A stretch of DNA of 64,000 bases, taken from assembly GCA_965262505.1 (NCBI GenBank), contig CBDHFM010000030.1:1054001-1118000 (forward strand), given 5' to 3'. The translations under genes and the position numbers were made by a program. A model generated the notes under the pieces. It was not told the origin of the DNA. It did not search any database and saw nothing but the letters and a program-made list of their open reading frames with translations. Below, in pieces: positions 43,484 to 51,017 of the stretch (the first letter of the stretch is position 1; each line of letters opens with the position of its first letter). The stretch is from JACPPO01 sp965262505. GTDB taxonomy: Bacteria; Acidobacteriota; Vicinamibacteria; Vicinamibacterales; UBA2999.

Positions 43484-43897
43484 TCAGGACGGAAAGGCGG
43501 GCGGGGCGCGGGATCCGAGCGAGCTGATAAACGGCGGGTCGTGACCGTGGACGATGCGAAGCGAGTGGCGGGCGGGCGCCTCGGCGGGCGTGGCGAGCTG
43601 CGAGGATGCGACGACCGCGGCCGGCACATCGAACGAGGCCTGGGCCACGGCGACGAACAGCTGCAGCGACACCGCTCGCTCGGCGTCATGATCGTCGAGG
43701 CGCGGGCCAGCGGTCGTCGTGGGGAGCGTCGTGGGTAGCGAGGCGTGGCCCGTGACGTGCGCATGTATTTCATGCGCGCGATGGTGGTCCGTATCGAGTT
43801 CGTCCAGGTGCGCGTGCACGAGCGGAGCACTGAGCGCTCCCAGAGGGATGGCCACCGACAGCCAGACCGCGGTCAGCGTCCGGATCACACTCTTCAT
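43484..43897 (-). CDS. Small histidine-rich secreted protein of the metal-efflux operon
   Basis: 137 residues from ATG 43897. Signal peptide TLTAVWLSVAIPLGALSAPL. The mature N-terminal part has many histidines and acids: VHAHLDELDTDHHRAHEIHA and HVTGH. This composition suggests binding of metal ions in the periplasm, where it could buffer or deliver them to the pump, but no domain was recognised. It lies 51 bases before the TolC-like gene. Confidence 0.65.
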   Translation of the reverse strand: MKSVIRTLTAVWLSVAIPLGALSAPLVHAHLDELDTDHHRAHEIHAHVTGHASLPTTLPTTTAGPRLDDHDAERAVSLQLFVAVAQASFDVPAAVVASSQLATPAEAPARHSLRIVHGHDPPFISSLGSRAPPAFPS

Positions 43898-43945
43898 TGT
43901 TCGTGAGACGAACCGGCCAGTCAAGCCGGAGCGCATGCTACAGGC

Positions 43946-44002
43946 GGTTCATGACCTCGCTACGGGAGGCCGCGGATGGGGCCGCCTGGACGTCGTCAAG
44001 CC
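43946..44002. repeat. Dispersed palindromic repeat, degenerate copy R5
   Basis: GGTTCATGACCTCGCTACGG, then GAGGCCGCGGATGGGGCCGC and GACGTCGTCAAGCC, resembling the compact repeats at 59801 and 63431 (TTCATAACCTCGTCGCGGGT, GGCCGCGGACGGGGC). It fills the gap between the anchor and His-rich genes. The match is weaker than for the other copies. Confidence 0.4.
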
Positions 44003-44006
44003 GCCT

Positions 44007-44618
44007 CTAAAAGTTCTTGTTCGTGACGGGAACCCCGGTGCGGAATTCGTGCGCGAGGTTGTAGAAACCGGCGGTCGTGAGCGTCACGGTGATCTCCTCA
44101 TCGCCCAGATTCTCCCAGAACCATCCGTGAATGCCGGAAAACGGCGCCGTCAGCGTGCCCGACGCCTCGCTGGTTGCCGGCCGCAACTCGTACGTCTGTG
44201 CGTAACCACGAGGCGCCCCGTCGGGCTCCGCGTGCAACTCGTAATTCACGGGCCCGGTCGCCGTCCAGGAGTACAGCAGGGCTTCCCCCTCCTCGAGCCG
44301 GTACTTGTATTCCATTCCCTCACCGGCGGCCACGGCGAAATCGACCGTTTCCTCCGTGAACACACGATCCTGGCCAACGATGATGGCCGCCTGACCGGCG
44401 CCATTCTCCGCCGCCGCCGCGGCCTCGAGCGCCGCCACCTGCTGCCCCGTCAGACCAAGCTCCACGAGTCCGAAGCGCGCGCCCGTGCCGAGCGGGTCCA
44501 CGCCGTACTCCGCCGGCAGGATGAACATCACGAGCACGAGCCCCGCGACCAGCAGCGCGGCTCCGCCGGCGACGGCAATGCGCTGCCGTACCTCAACGAC
44601 CTGTTCGTCTTCTGTCAT
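44007..44618 (-). CDS. Transmembrane anchor protein of the HupE/metal-efflux cluster
   Basis: 203 residues from ATG 44618. One membrane helix (RIAVAGGAALLVAGLVLVMF) is followed by the family hallmark ILPAEYGVDPLGTGARFGL and a periplasmic beta-rich domain (YKYRLEEGEALLYSWTATGP, VNYELHAEPDGAPRGYAQTY, GIHGWFWENLGDEEITVTL). Proteins of this type are found next to HupE/UreJ and RND efflux genes. Biochemical role unknown. It starts 4 bases after the HupE stop. Confidence 0.75.
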   Translation of the reverse strand: MTEDEQVVEVRQRIAVAGGAALLVAGLVLVMFILPAEYGVDPLGTGARFGLVELGLTGQQVAALEAAAAAENGAGQAAIIVGQDRVFTEETVDFAVAAGEGMEYKYRLEEGEALLYSWTATGPVNYELHAEPDGAPRGYAQTYELRPATSEASGTLTAPFSGIHGWFWENLGDEEITVTLTTAGFYNLAHEFRTGVPVTNKNF

Positions 44619-44622
44619 GGCG

Positions 44623-45336
44623 TCATCCCACCAAGGGGAGGAAATACCCCGAGAGTTGAAAACCGATGAGGAGGAACCCGCACGCCATGACGACGGCATT
44701 GGTCGCAAACGCGTGGCGCAGAAAACCGCTGCGCGTGCGCCAGTAGCTCAGCGCGATGAGGATACCCATCAGCGCCAGGCCCTGTCCGATCTCCACCCCG
44801 ACGTTGAAGCTCAGGATGTTCGCGACGAGACCGTTTGGCGAGAGCGCGAACTCCTGCAGTTTCGTCGCCAGACCGAACCCGTGGAACAGGCCGAAGACGA
44901 GCACCGCCAGCCGTGTATCCGGCTGAAACCCGAAAAAACGCTTGAACCCGTCCATGTTCTCGAACGCCTTGTACACGACGGAAAACCCGATGATCGCGTC
45001 GATGAGATAGGAGTTGGCGTGCACGCCTCCCAGCACGCCGACGAGCAGCGTCAGGCTGTGCCCGATGGTGAACAAGCTGACGTACTGGACGACATCTCTC
45101 GTCCTGTACAGAAAGAAGATCACGCCGACGAGAAACAGCAGGTGGTCGTAGCCGGTGACCATGTGTTTCGCGCCCAGATACATCAACGCGCCGATGGCCC
45201 GGCCGTCCAATCCCTGTAGAAACACCGCGTCCTTGCCCGACACACCGTGGGCTTCGAGCCCGATCGAACAGATCGGCAGCGCCACCAGGAGCGCCATCAG
45301 CAGCACCGCCCGCTTACTGCCGCTGATATCTTTCAT
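44623..45336 (-). CDS. HupE/UreJ family membrane protein
   Basis: 237 residues, about seven membrane segments. Family histidines are in GAKHMVTGYDHLLFLVGVIF, LFTIGHSLTLLVGVLGG and VLVFGLFHGFGLATKLQE. Members are secondary transporters for nickel or related divalent metals. Here the gene is in a heavy-metal efflux operon, so import or export of the same metal is possible. ATG 45336 or 45348 may be used; both overlap the end of the cytochrome gene. Confidence 0.88.
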   Translation of the reverse strand: MKDISGSKRAVLLMALLVALPICSIGLEAHGVSGKDAVFLQGLDGRAIGALMYLGAKHMVTGYDHLLFLVGVIFFLYRTRDVVQYVSLFTIGHSLTLLVGVLGGVHANSYLIDAIIGFSVVYKAFENMDGFKRFFGFQPDTRLAVLVFGLFHGFGLATKLQEFALSPNGLVANILSFNVGVEIGQGLALMGILIALSYWRTRSGFLRHAFATNAVVMACGFLLIGFQLSGYFLPLVG

Positions 45337-45802
45337 GACAGTTGTCACATGAGGCGTTGATTCCTTCCGCTGCGCCCAGGATGCCTTCGGTATCCTGCGC
45401 CTCGGCCGCGGTGAGCGCCACGGTCGCGCTCTCGATGAGCGCCCGCGTCATCGTGACCCAGTCCCCGTTGTCCACGACACGGTCGCCGAGCAAGAAAAGA
45501 TTGCCCGACTCGATGAGCGCCGCTGCGCTGTTGGCCACCACGGCCCACTCCTCGTCGTTCTGAGGAGCAATCTCCGTGATGCCGTCGACGCTGATGATGG
45601 TTCCGACGGCGTTGTACACCACCGTGGCGGCGGGCCCCACGATCCCGGCGCAGATCTGCCGGACGCTGGCAACGGGCGTCATGACCAGCGCCTCCTCGAC
45701 CGGAGCAGCCACCTGCACCGTGCGTCCCCCGGCGATCACGAAGCCGATGCCGCTGACAAACAGCGCCACGCTCACCACGAACAGCCAATGCACGGTCCGC
45801 AT
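45314..45802 (-). CDS. Cytochrome c' -like secreted haem protein
   Basis: 162 residues. N-terminal export helix (HWLFVVSVALFVSGIGFVIA), then four helices (for example EEALVMTPVASVRQICAGIV and WAVVANSAAALIESGNLFLL), and one C-terminal haem motif CDNCHERYQRQ (Cys152, Cys155, His156). A haem attachment site within the last dozen residues is the mark of the cytochrome c' (Cytochrom_C_2) fold. First gene of the seven-gene operon. Could link periplasmic redox state to metal handling (inference). Confidence 0.78.
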   Translation of the reverse strand: MRTVHWLFVVSVALFVSGIGFVIAGGRTVQVAAPVEEALVMTPVASVRQICAGIVGPAATVVYNAVGTIISVDGITEIAPQNDEEWAVVANSAAALIESGNLFLLGDRVVDNGDWVTMTRALIESATVALTAAEAQDTEGILGAAEGINASCDNCHERYQRQ

Positions 45803-45970
45803 AGTCCTCGCTATCCTGCGCCCACGATGAGAGCGCCGCGCCAGTCAGGGCGATCGCCGCCCCACGCCAACGCTCCGCGCCGCGTCCAGGCGCCGCCCGG
45901 CCGACGCGTAACGGGTACGGTTATTCTTCCGGCCAGGCCCCAGAGAGTCAAGGCGTCGTATCGCGCCATG

Positions 45971-47376
45971 CTAAGTGTTACCGGGCGTCCTATCGTCGCG
46001 CCACAACTCGGGTTACCCATCAGGGAGGATGGCGATGGGGAGAATCCGAGTGGGACCACAAGCAATTCGCGAGTATCTGGGACGGATGCGGGAACGCTAC
46101 GCGCACGCGGCGCGGCCGACGAAGGGCCAGCTGTTGGATGAGGTGTGTGAGGTGACGGGCTATCACCGCAAGGCGGTGATTCGGTCGCTGCGTCGGCCGG
46201 AGCGACCGCGGCGACGACGCCGCGGGGGCCCGCCGGTCCGCTATGGACCGGTGGTCGTGGGCACGTTGCGGCGAATCTGGGAGGCCGCCGGATACCCGTG
46301 GTCTCTGCGGCTGCAGGCCTTGCTGCCCACGTGGCTGCCGTGGGCATGTCGGCGGTGGCGGATCCCCCGCGAGGTTGTCGAGAAGCTCCGGTCGATGAGC
46401 CCGCGGCAGATGGATCGGTGCCTGCGGGCCTTCAAGAGCGAGCTGCGGACGCGGCAGTACGGCCGGACGAAGCCTGGGACGTTCCTCAAGCATCAGATTC
46501 CGCTGAAGACGGACCGCTGGGACGTGCAGGAGCCGGGCTTTACCGAGATCGATCTCGTGGCGCATTCGGGCGATCGCGCTGCCGGCGACTTCATTTATTC
46601 ACTGAATGTGACCGATATCCTCACGACCTGGGTGGAAACGCGGGCGGTGATGGGCAAGAGTCAGCACCACGTCCAGGAAGGCTTGGAGTACTTGCGCCAA
46701 GCCATGCCCTTTCGGTTGCGCGGGATCGATTCGGACAACGGCTCCGAGTTCATCAATCACCATCTCCGCCGCTATTGCACGCACCATGACATCCAATTCA
46801 CTCGCGGGCGCCCGTACAAGAAGGACGATAACGCGCACATCGAGCAGAAGAATTGGACGCACGTGCGGAAGCTGCTGGGCTACGTGCGGTATGACTCGGC
46901 GCCGGCGCTCACCGCGATCAATGGGCTCTACGAGGAGCTGCGCCTGCTGCAGAACCTGTTTCTCCCCTCGGTGAAGCTGGTCGAGAAGCGCCGCGTCGGC
47001 GCCCGCCTCCGTCGCCGCTATGACGCGCCGCGGACGCCGCTCGAGCGCGTGGAGGCGTGTGCCGAAGCCGCCCCGGCGCAGGTCCGGGCGCTGAGACAGC
47101 TCCGCGCGCGTCTCGATCCGTTCATCCTGGCGCAGCGGATCGACCAAGGGCTGGCCGGCGTCTACCGCCTCGCCAACCAGCGGGTCAGTCCTGCGGCGCC
47201 GGCGAAAAATCCGCGCGGGGACGCTGCCCGACCTGTGGACGCGAAAAACGCGCCCACCAGGGCGTTGGAAACCCGCACAAAACGCGGCTTCCCACAGCGC
47301 CCACACGCCTTGTTCTCAACACAGATTCCGGTAACCCAAGTTACGGCGCGACGATGCACCGCTCGGTAACACCTAG
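45971..47376 (+). mobile_element. Integrase-core insertion sequence with long inverted repeats
   Basis: About 1.4 kb. The inverted repeats read inward as CTAAGTGTTACCGGGCG and CTAGGTGTTACCGAGCG, then share ATCGTCGCGCC, AACT and GGGTTACC further in, giving some 45 bases of similarity. The hexamer GTTACC occurs twice within each end, perhaps two transposase binding sites. It contains one intact transposase gene. The insertion lies in the divergent region between the metal operon and the DUF6644-like genes. The target duplication is unclear. Confidence 0.82.
46035..47369 (+). CDS. Integrase catalytic domain transposase
   Basis: 444 residues; start at ATG 46035 because GGAGG is six bases upstream (ATG 46029 is also possible). 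N-terminal HTH region: LDEVCEVTGYHRKAVIRSLR. The rve-type catalytic domain shows EPGFTEIDLVAHSGDRAAG (first D), RGIDSDNGSEFINHHLRRYC (second D) and YKKDDNAHIEQKNWTHVRKL (E). It resembles unclassified or IS481-like integrase transposases in which the E lies in an EQKN motif. The stop is within the right terminal repeat. Intact. Confidence 0.88.
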   Translation: MGRIRVGPQAIREYLGRMRERYAHAARPTKGQLLDEVCEVTGYHRKAVIRSLRRPERPRRRRRGGPPVRYGPVVVGTLRRIWEAAGYPWSLRLQALLPTWLPWACRRWRIPREVVEKLRSMSPRQMDRCLRAFKSELRTRQYGRTKPGTFLKHQIPLKTDRWDVQEPGFTEIDLVAHSGDRAAGDFIYSLNVTDILTTWVETRAVMGKSQHHVQEGLEYLRQAMPFRLRGIDSDNGSEFINHHLRRYCTHHDIQFTRGRPYKKDDNAHIEQKNWTHVRKLLGYVRYDSAPALTAINGLYEELRLLQNLFLPSVKLVEKRRVGARLRRRYDAPRTPLERVEACAEAAPAQVRALRQLRARLDPFILAQRIDQGLAGVYRLANQRVSPAAPAKNPRGDAARPVDAKNAPTRALETRTKRGFPQRPHALFSTQIPVTQVTARRCTAR

Positions 47377-47415
47377 TTATGGCTCGACAGGGGCGTCTGA
47401 CGGGACCCTGCCAGA

Positions 47416-47949
47416 ATGCGACAGTTAGCGGTAAGCTGTGCCTCGGTGCACGAGTACTTCGACTGGATCGAGCACACAGGGCTGAGCCTGTGGATACGCG
47501 AAGATTCCATCTGGGCCTTCCCAAACATCCTGATTCTGCACACCGTCGGACTGGCGTTTCTCGTCGGCGCCAACGTCGCGGTCAACGCCCGAATGCTCGG
47601 CGTGGCCCGCGGCGTGCCGCTCACGGCGATGCTGCCCTTCTTCCAGGTGATGTGGCTTGGCTTCTGGGTCAACGCCGCCTCCGGCGTGCTGCTCCTGGTC
47701 GCCTACCCCACCAAGGCGCTGACCAATCCGCTGTTCTACGTGAAACTCGCCCTCATCGCGGTCGCGCTGGTGCATGCCCGATGGGTTCGCGCGCAGATAC
47801 TGAGCCGTCCCACGTTTGGCGGACCGCGCACCCCGAACACGGTCAGGATGCTCGCGGCGGCGGCGCTTCTCTGCTGGTTCGCCGCGGTCACGACCGGCCG
47901 TCTGCTCGCGTACACCTACACGTATCTGATGGCGAACGAGGCCCGGTAG
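47416..47949 (+). CDS. DUF6644-like four-helix membrane protein
   Basis: 177 residues with four membrane segments (IWAFPNILILHTVGLAFLVG, LPFFQVMWLGFWVNAASGVL, FYVKLALIAVALVHARW, MLAAAALLCWFAAVTTGRLL). The conserved pattern WAFPxxxxxHxxGLAFLVG and the C-terminal TTGRLLAY match the DUF6644 type. It is paired with a paralogue 7 bases downstream (47957-48475). Histidines in helices 1 and 3 could bind haem, as in some small cytochrome b-like membrane proteins, but this is speculation. The integrase IS ends 40 bases upstream. Confidence 0.7.
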   Translation: MRQLAVSCASVHEYFDWIEHTGLSLWIREDSIWAFPNILILHTVGLAFLVGANVAVNARMLGVARGVPLTAMLPFFQVMWLGFWVNAASGVLLLVAYPTKALTNPLFYVKLALIAVALVHARWVRAQILSRPTFGGPRTPNTVRMLAAAALLCWFAAVTTGRLLAYTYTYLMANEAR

Positions 47950-47956
47950 CGAGCCG

Positions 47957-48475
47957 ATGGACTTCCCGTTCTTCGACCACCAGACATTTCGCGCGGCGTA
48001 CCTGTGGCTCGAGGCCACGCAGATCTCGTGGACGATGCGCAACGTTCCGTGGGCGTGGCCCCTGTGCGAATCGATTCACTTCATCGGGTTGTCGCTGCTG
48101 CTCGGCACAGTCGGATTCTTCGATCTGCGGCTGCTTGGATTCGCCCGGCGCGTGCCGATGGCTGCCCTCCACCGGCTGATACCGATCGGCGTCGCCGGCT
48201 TCGTCATCAATGCCGCCACCGGGTTCTGCTTTCTGGCGGGAGCGCCGGATCAATACTTCATGAACGATGCGTTCCAGGTGAAGGTGGCCTTCTTTCTCGT
48301 TGCGGGCGTCAACGTCGCCGCCTTCTACCTCACCATGTTCAAGCGGGTCCGATCCGTCGGCCCTGGCGAGCACGCGCCGCTGTTCGCCCGTGTTGTCGGC
48401 GGCGTGTCCCTCTGCTGCTGGATCGGCGTGATGACCGCCGGGCGGCTCCTGACCTTTTACCGGCCGGTCTTCTAG
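47957..48475 (+). CDS. DUF6644-like four-helix membrane protein (paralogue)
   Basis: 172 residues. Four helices: WAWPLCESIHFIGLSLLLGT, LHRLIPIGVAGFVINAATGF, FQVKVAFFLVAGVNVAAFYL, VGGVSLCCWIGVMTAGRLLT. It has the same pattern as the gene before it, including VDLRLLG-like FFDLRLLGFARRVP and the terminal TAGRLLTFY. The TAG stop at 48473-48475 overlaps the TA target site of the IS630 element; the original downstream base is also G, so the stop is preserved. Confidence 0.72.
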   Translation: MDFPFFDHQTFRAAYLWLEATQISWTMRNVPWAWPLCESIHFIGLSLLLGTVGFFDLRLLGFARRVPMAALHRLIPIGVAGFVINAATGFCFLAGAPDQYFMNDAFQVKVAFFLVAGVNVAAFYLTMFKRVRSVGPGEHAPLFARVVGGVSLCCWIGVMTAGRLLTFYRPVF

Positions 48476-48780
48476 TACCTTGCCGCAGTGGTTTTGATCG
48501 GTTGCAACGAGGGTAGTTCCTCTGCCGACAACAACAGCTTGATCGTCCGGGGTTGGCGTGGAACCCGACTGATCAGACCGCGCCGCTCAAGCTCGACGAT
48601 CATGTGGTGGACGGCCGGGGGCGTGACCTGAAAGAACCGTTGGAAGTCCGCTTCGGCCGGTGGCGTTCGGTGAAGGAGCGTGTACGTGTAGAGGAAGGCT
48701 AGGTACTGGCCCTGCTTCTGGGTGAATCTCGGTGATGAACGGCTGGACACGGGATCGGGAAGGTGATCCAAGATGTCCAT
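48472..48780 (-). CDS. LexA-like winged-helix passenger protein of an IS630 element
   Basis: 102 residues. A winged helix related to the LexA DNA-binding domain: FTQKQGQYLAFLYTYTLLHR, PPAEADFQRFFQVTPPAVHH, MIVELERRGLISRVPRQPRT. It lies inside the inverted repeats of the IS630 element, divergent from the transposase, and its start region overlaps the transposase start (plausible ATGs at 48786 and 48780 against 48773 and 48779). It may therefore repress transposase. Its stop TAG is completed by the flanking base at 48472. Confidence 0.78.
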   Translation of the reverse strand: MDILDHLPDPVSSRSSPRFTQKQGQYLAFLYTYTLLHRTPPAEADFQRFFQVTPPAVHHMIVELERRGLISRVPRQPRTIKLLLSAEELPSLQPIKTTAARY

Positions 48781-49942
48781 GCACATACGCTATCGCATCA
48801 CGCTGACCTACGATGAACAGCAACAGCTTCAGGCGCTTGTGAGCGGCGGCCAGGGGGCGGTTCGCAAGATCAAGCGGGCGCAGATTCTCCTCGCCGCGGA
48901 CGCCACATCCACCGACGAGATGATCGCGCTCAACGTTGGTGTCGGCACGTCGACCGTGTACCGGACCAAGCAACGCTTCGTCGAGGAAGGACTGGACCGA
49001 GCGCTCCGCGAAGTGCCCCGTCCCGGCGCGCCGCGCAAGCTCGGCGCCAGCGATGAAGCCCTCCTGGTCGCGGTCGCTTGCTCACATCCACCCTCCGGGC
49101 GTGCGCGATGGACACTGGATCTCCTGGCCCGCGAGATGGTGCGACTCACCTCGCACGAGGCCCTGTCGGGCGACACGGTGGGTCGCCGGCTTGCCGAGAT
49201 GGCGCTGAAGCCGTGGCAGGAGAAGATGTGGTGCATTCCGACGGTCAACGCCGAGTACGTGGCGCGAATGGAAGACGTCCTCGATCTCTACGCCGAGCCG
49301 CCGGATCCGCGGCGACCGGTCGTCGGCTTCGATGAAACACCCCGGCAACTGATCGGCGAAGCGCGTGTCCCGATTCGGGCCAAGCCCGGGAAGCCCAGAC
49401 GAGTCGACTACGAGTACGTGCGCAACGGCACGGCGAATGTCTTCATGTTCGTAGACGTGAATCGCCCCTGGCGACATGCCAAGGTCACCGACCAACGCAC
49501 GTGCGTCGACTTCGCAGAGTGCATGCGCGATCTCGTCGATGAGCACTACCCGGAGGCCGAACGGATCCGTGTGGTGCTCGACAATCTTTCGGCACATTCA
49601 GCGGCAGCGCTCTACCACGCCTTCGATCCCGCCGAGGCACGACGGATTCTCCGTCGGCTCGAGTTTCACTTCACGCCGAAACACGCCAGCTGGCTCAACA
49701 TGGTCGAGATCGAAATCGGCGTGATGGTCAAGCAGTGCCTCGATCGTCGGATCCCTGCCAAGGCGATCCTCATCAAGGAGATCGCGGCATGGGAGCAACG
49801 GCGCAATGACGAGAAGGCGCGCATCCACTGGATGTTTACAGTCGACCGTGCTCGCGAAAAGCTCGGCCGTGTGTATCCGCAACCCGCTGGTCGGGCCAAA
49901 GCCGCCGCGTGAACCGGTCAGATCCACTGCGGCGAGGTACTA
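48473..49942 (+). mobile_element. IS630-family element with winged-helix passenger gene
   Basis: 1470 bp including TA at both ends (48473-48474 and 49941-49942). The terminal inverted repeats read inward as GTACCTTGCCGCAGTGG (left) and GTACCTCGCCGCAGTGG (right), with similarity continuing to a shared CGGTT about 33 bases in. A full-length single-frame transposase and a divergent DNA-binding protein are carried. This is a different IS630 subgroup from the 1028-bp elements at 32125 and 58767. Confidence 0.9.
48773..49912 (+). CDS. IS630 family transposase (single ORF)
   Basis: 379 residues. HTH region: SGGQGAVRKIKRAQILLAAD with IALNVGVGTSTVYRTKQRFV. DDE domain: VVGFDETPRQLIGEARVPI (first D), RIRVVLDNLSAHSAAALYHA (second D), HASWLNMVEIEIGVMVKQCL (E). 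No frameshift is needed, unlike the smaller IS630 elements here. Intact. Confidence 0.93.
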   Translation: MSMHIRYRITLTYDEQQQLQALVSGGQGAVRKIKRAQILLAADATSTDEMIALNVGVGTSTVYRTKQRFVEEGLDRALREVPRPGAPRKLGASDEALLVAVACSHPPSGRARWTLDLLAREMVRLTSHEALSGDTVGRRLAEMALKPWQEKMWCIPTVNAEYVARMEDVLDLYAEPPDPRRPVVGFDETPRQLIGEARVPIRAKPGKPRRVDYEYVRNGTANVFMFVDVNRPWRHAKVTDQRTCVDFAECMRDLVDEHYPEAERIRVVLDNLSAHSAAALYHAFDPAEARRILRRLEFHFTPKHASWLNMVEIEIGVMVKQCLDRRIPAKAILIKEIAAWEQRRNDEKARIHWMFTVDRAREKLGRVYPQPAGRAKAAA

Positions 49943-50002
49943 GATCGACCGGCGGACTATAGTCTGTGGGATGCGTCGCGCCGAGCCGCTGTCTGGAGCC
50001 GC

Positions 50003-51016
50003 ATGAGAGCGGTAGTCCTCCGAAAGCCCTTCGATCTCGCCCTGGCCGACGTCGCACGGCCGGACCCCGGCGCCGGTGACGTGCTCGTCCGGATGACGCA
50101 CAGCGGTATCTGCGGAACCGACCTGAAGATTTATTCGGGAGCCATGCCGGCGCCCTACCCCATCATCATGGGTCACGAGATGGCCGGCGAGGTCATCGGC
50201 GGCGCGGACGGGACACGGATTCGCGCGGGCGATCGGGTCCTCGTCGACCCGGTGCTCTACTGCGGAACCTGCGTCGATTGCCGGGCGGGCCGGACGAATC
50301 TCTGCCCCAACGGCGGCGTCATTGGCCGTGAGGTCAACGGTGGATTCGCGGACTACGTCGTCGCTCCGCGCGGCCACGTCTATCCGCTTCCCTCGTCGCT
50401 CGACAGCGCGACCGCTCCGCTGATCCAGGTACTGACGACCGTCGTGCATGCACAGCGGCGGGCACGCGTGGCGGCCGGCCAGTCGGTGGCGGTGATCGGC
50501 TTGGGCGTGTCGGGACAACTGCACGTGCAGCTCGCGAAGGCACGCGGCGCCACTCCGGTCGTCGGCGTGACGCGCAGCGCGTGGAAACGCGGCGTGGCGG
50601 ATCGGCTGGGCGCCGACCTGACCGTGCCGACCGGCGAGGACGCGATCGGCGCGGTCAAGGGTGCGACCGACGGCCGCGGCGCCGACGTAGTGATCGAATC
50701 AACCGGCATGGTCAAGTCGATCGCCGACGCCATCGCGATGGTGCGCCCCGGCGGCACCGTCGTCCTCTTCGGCATCTATACGGCGACCGAGGGGGCACTG
50801 CCGTTCTACCAGCTCTACTACAAGGAACCTACGGTGGTGAGCGCCCGCGCGGCGATGGGCGAGGACTTTCCCGAGTCGATCGACCTTGTGGCCAGCGGCC
50901 GCGTCAGGCTGTCGCCGCTCGTCACGCAGGTCCTGCCGGTGACCGAACTGGCGCAGGCGCTCGGCATGCTCGAAAGCGACGCCGACGGACGAATGAAGAT
51001 CATCCTGGAGAACTGA
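50003..51016 (+). CDS. Zinc-dependent alcohol dehydrogenase (MDR family)
   Basis: 337 residues. Catalytic zinc ligands Cys37 (SGICGTDLK) and His58-Glu59 (IIMGHEMAGEV); structural zinc cysteines 87, 90, 93 and 101 in CGTCVDCRAGRTNLC. Rossmann motif VAVIGLGVSGQLHVQLAKA, a GxGxSG variant of GxGxxG. The acceptor is NAD(P). First gene of a four-gene catabolic operon; the next gene starts 1 base after the stop. The substrate is unknown; relatives act on sugars, polyols or threonine. Confidence 0.9.
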   Translation: MRAVVLRKPFDLALADVARPDPGAGDVLVRMTHSGICGTDLKIYSGAMPAPYPIIMGHEMAGEVIGGADGTRIRAGDRVLVDPVLYCGTCVDCRAGRTNLCPNGGVIGREVNGGFADYVVAPRGHVYPLPSSLDSATAPLIQVLTTVVHAQRRARVAAGQSVAVIGLGVSGQLHVQLAKARGATPVVGVTRSAWKRGVADRLGADLTVPTGEDAIGAVKGATDGRGADVVIESTGMVKSIADAIAMVRPGGTVVLFGIYTATEGALPFYQLYYKEPTVVSARAAMGEDFPESIDLVASGRVRLSPLVTQVLPVTELAQALGMLESDADGRMKIILEN

Positions 51017-51017
51017 C

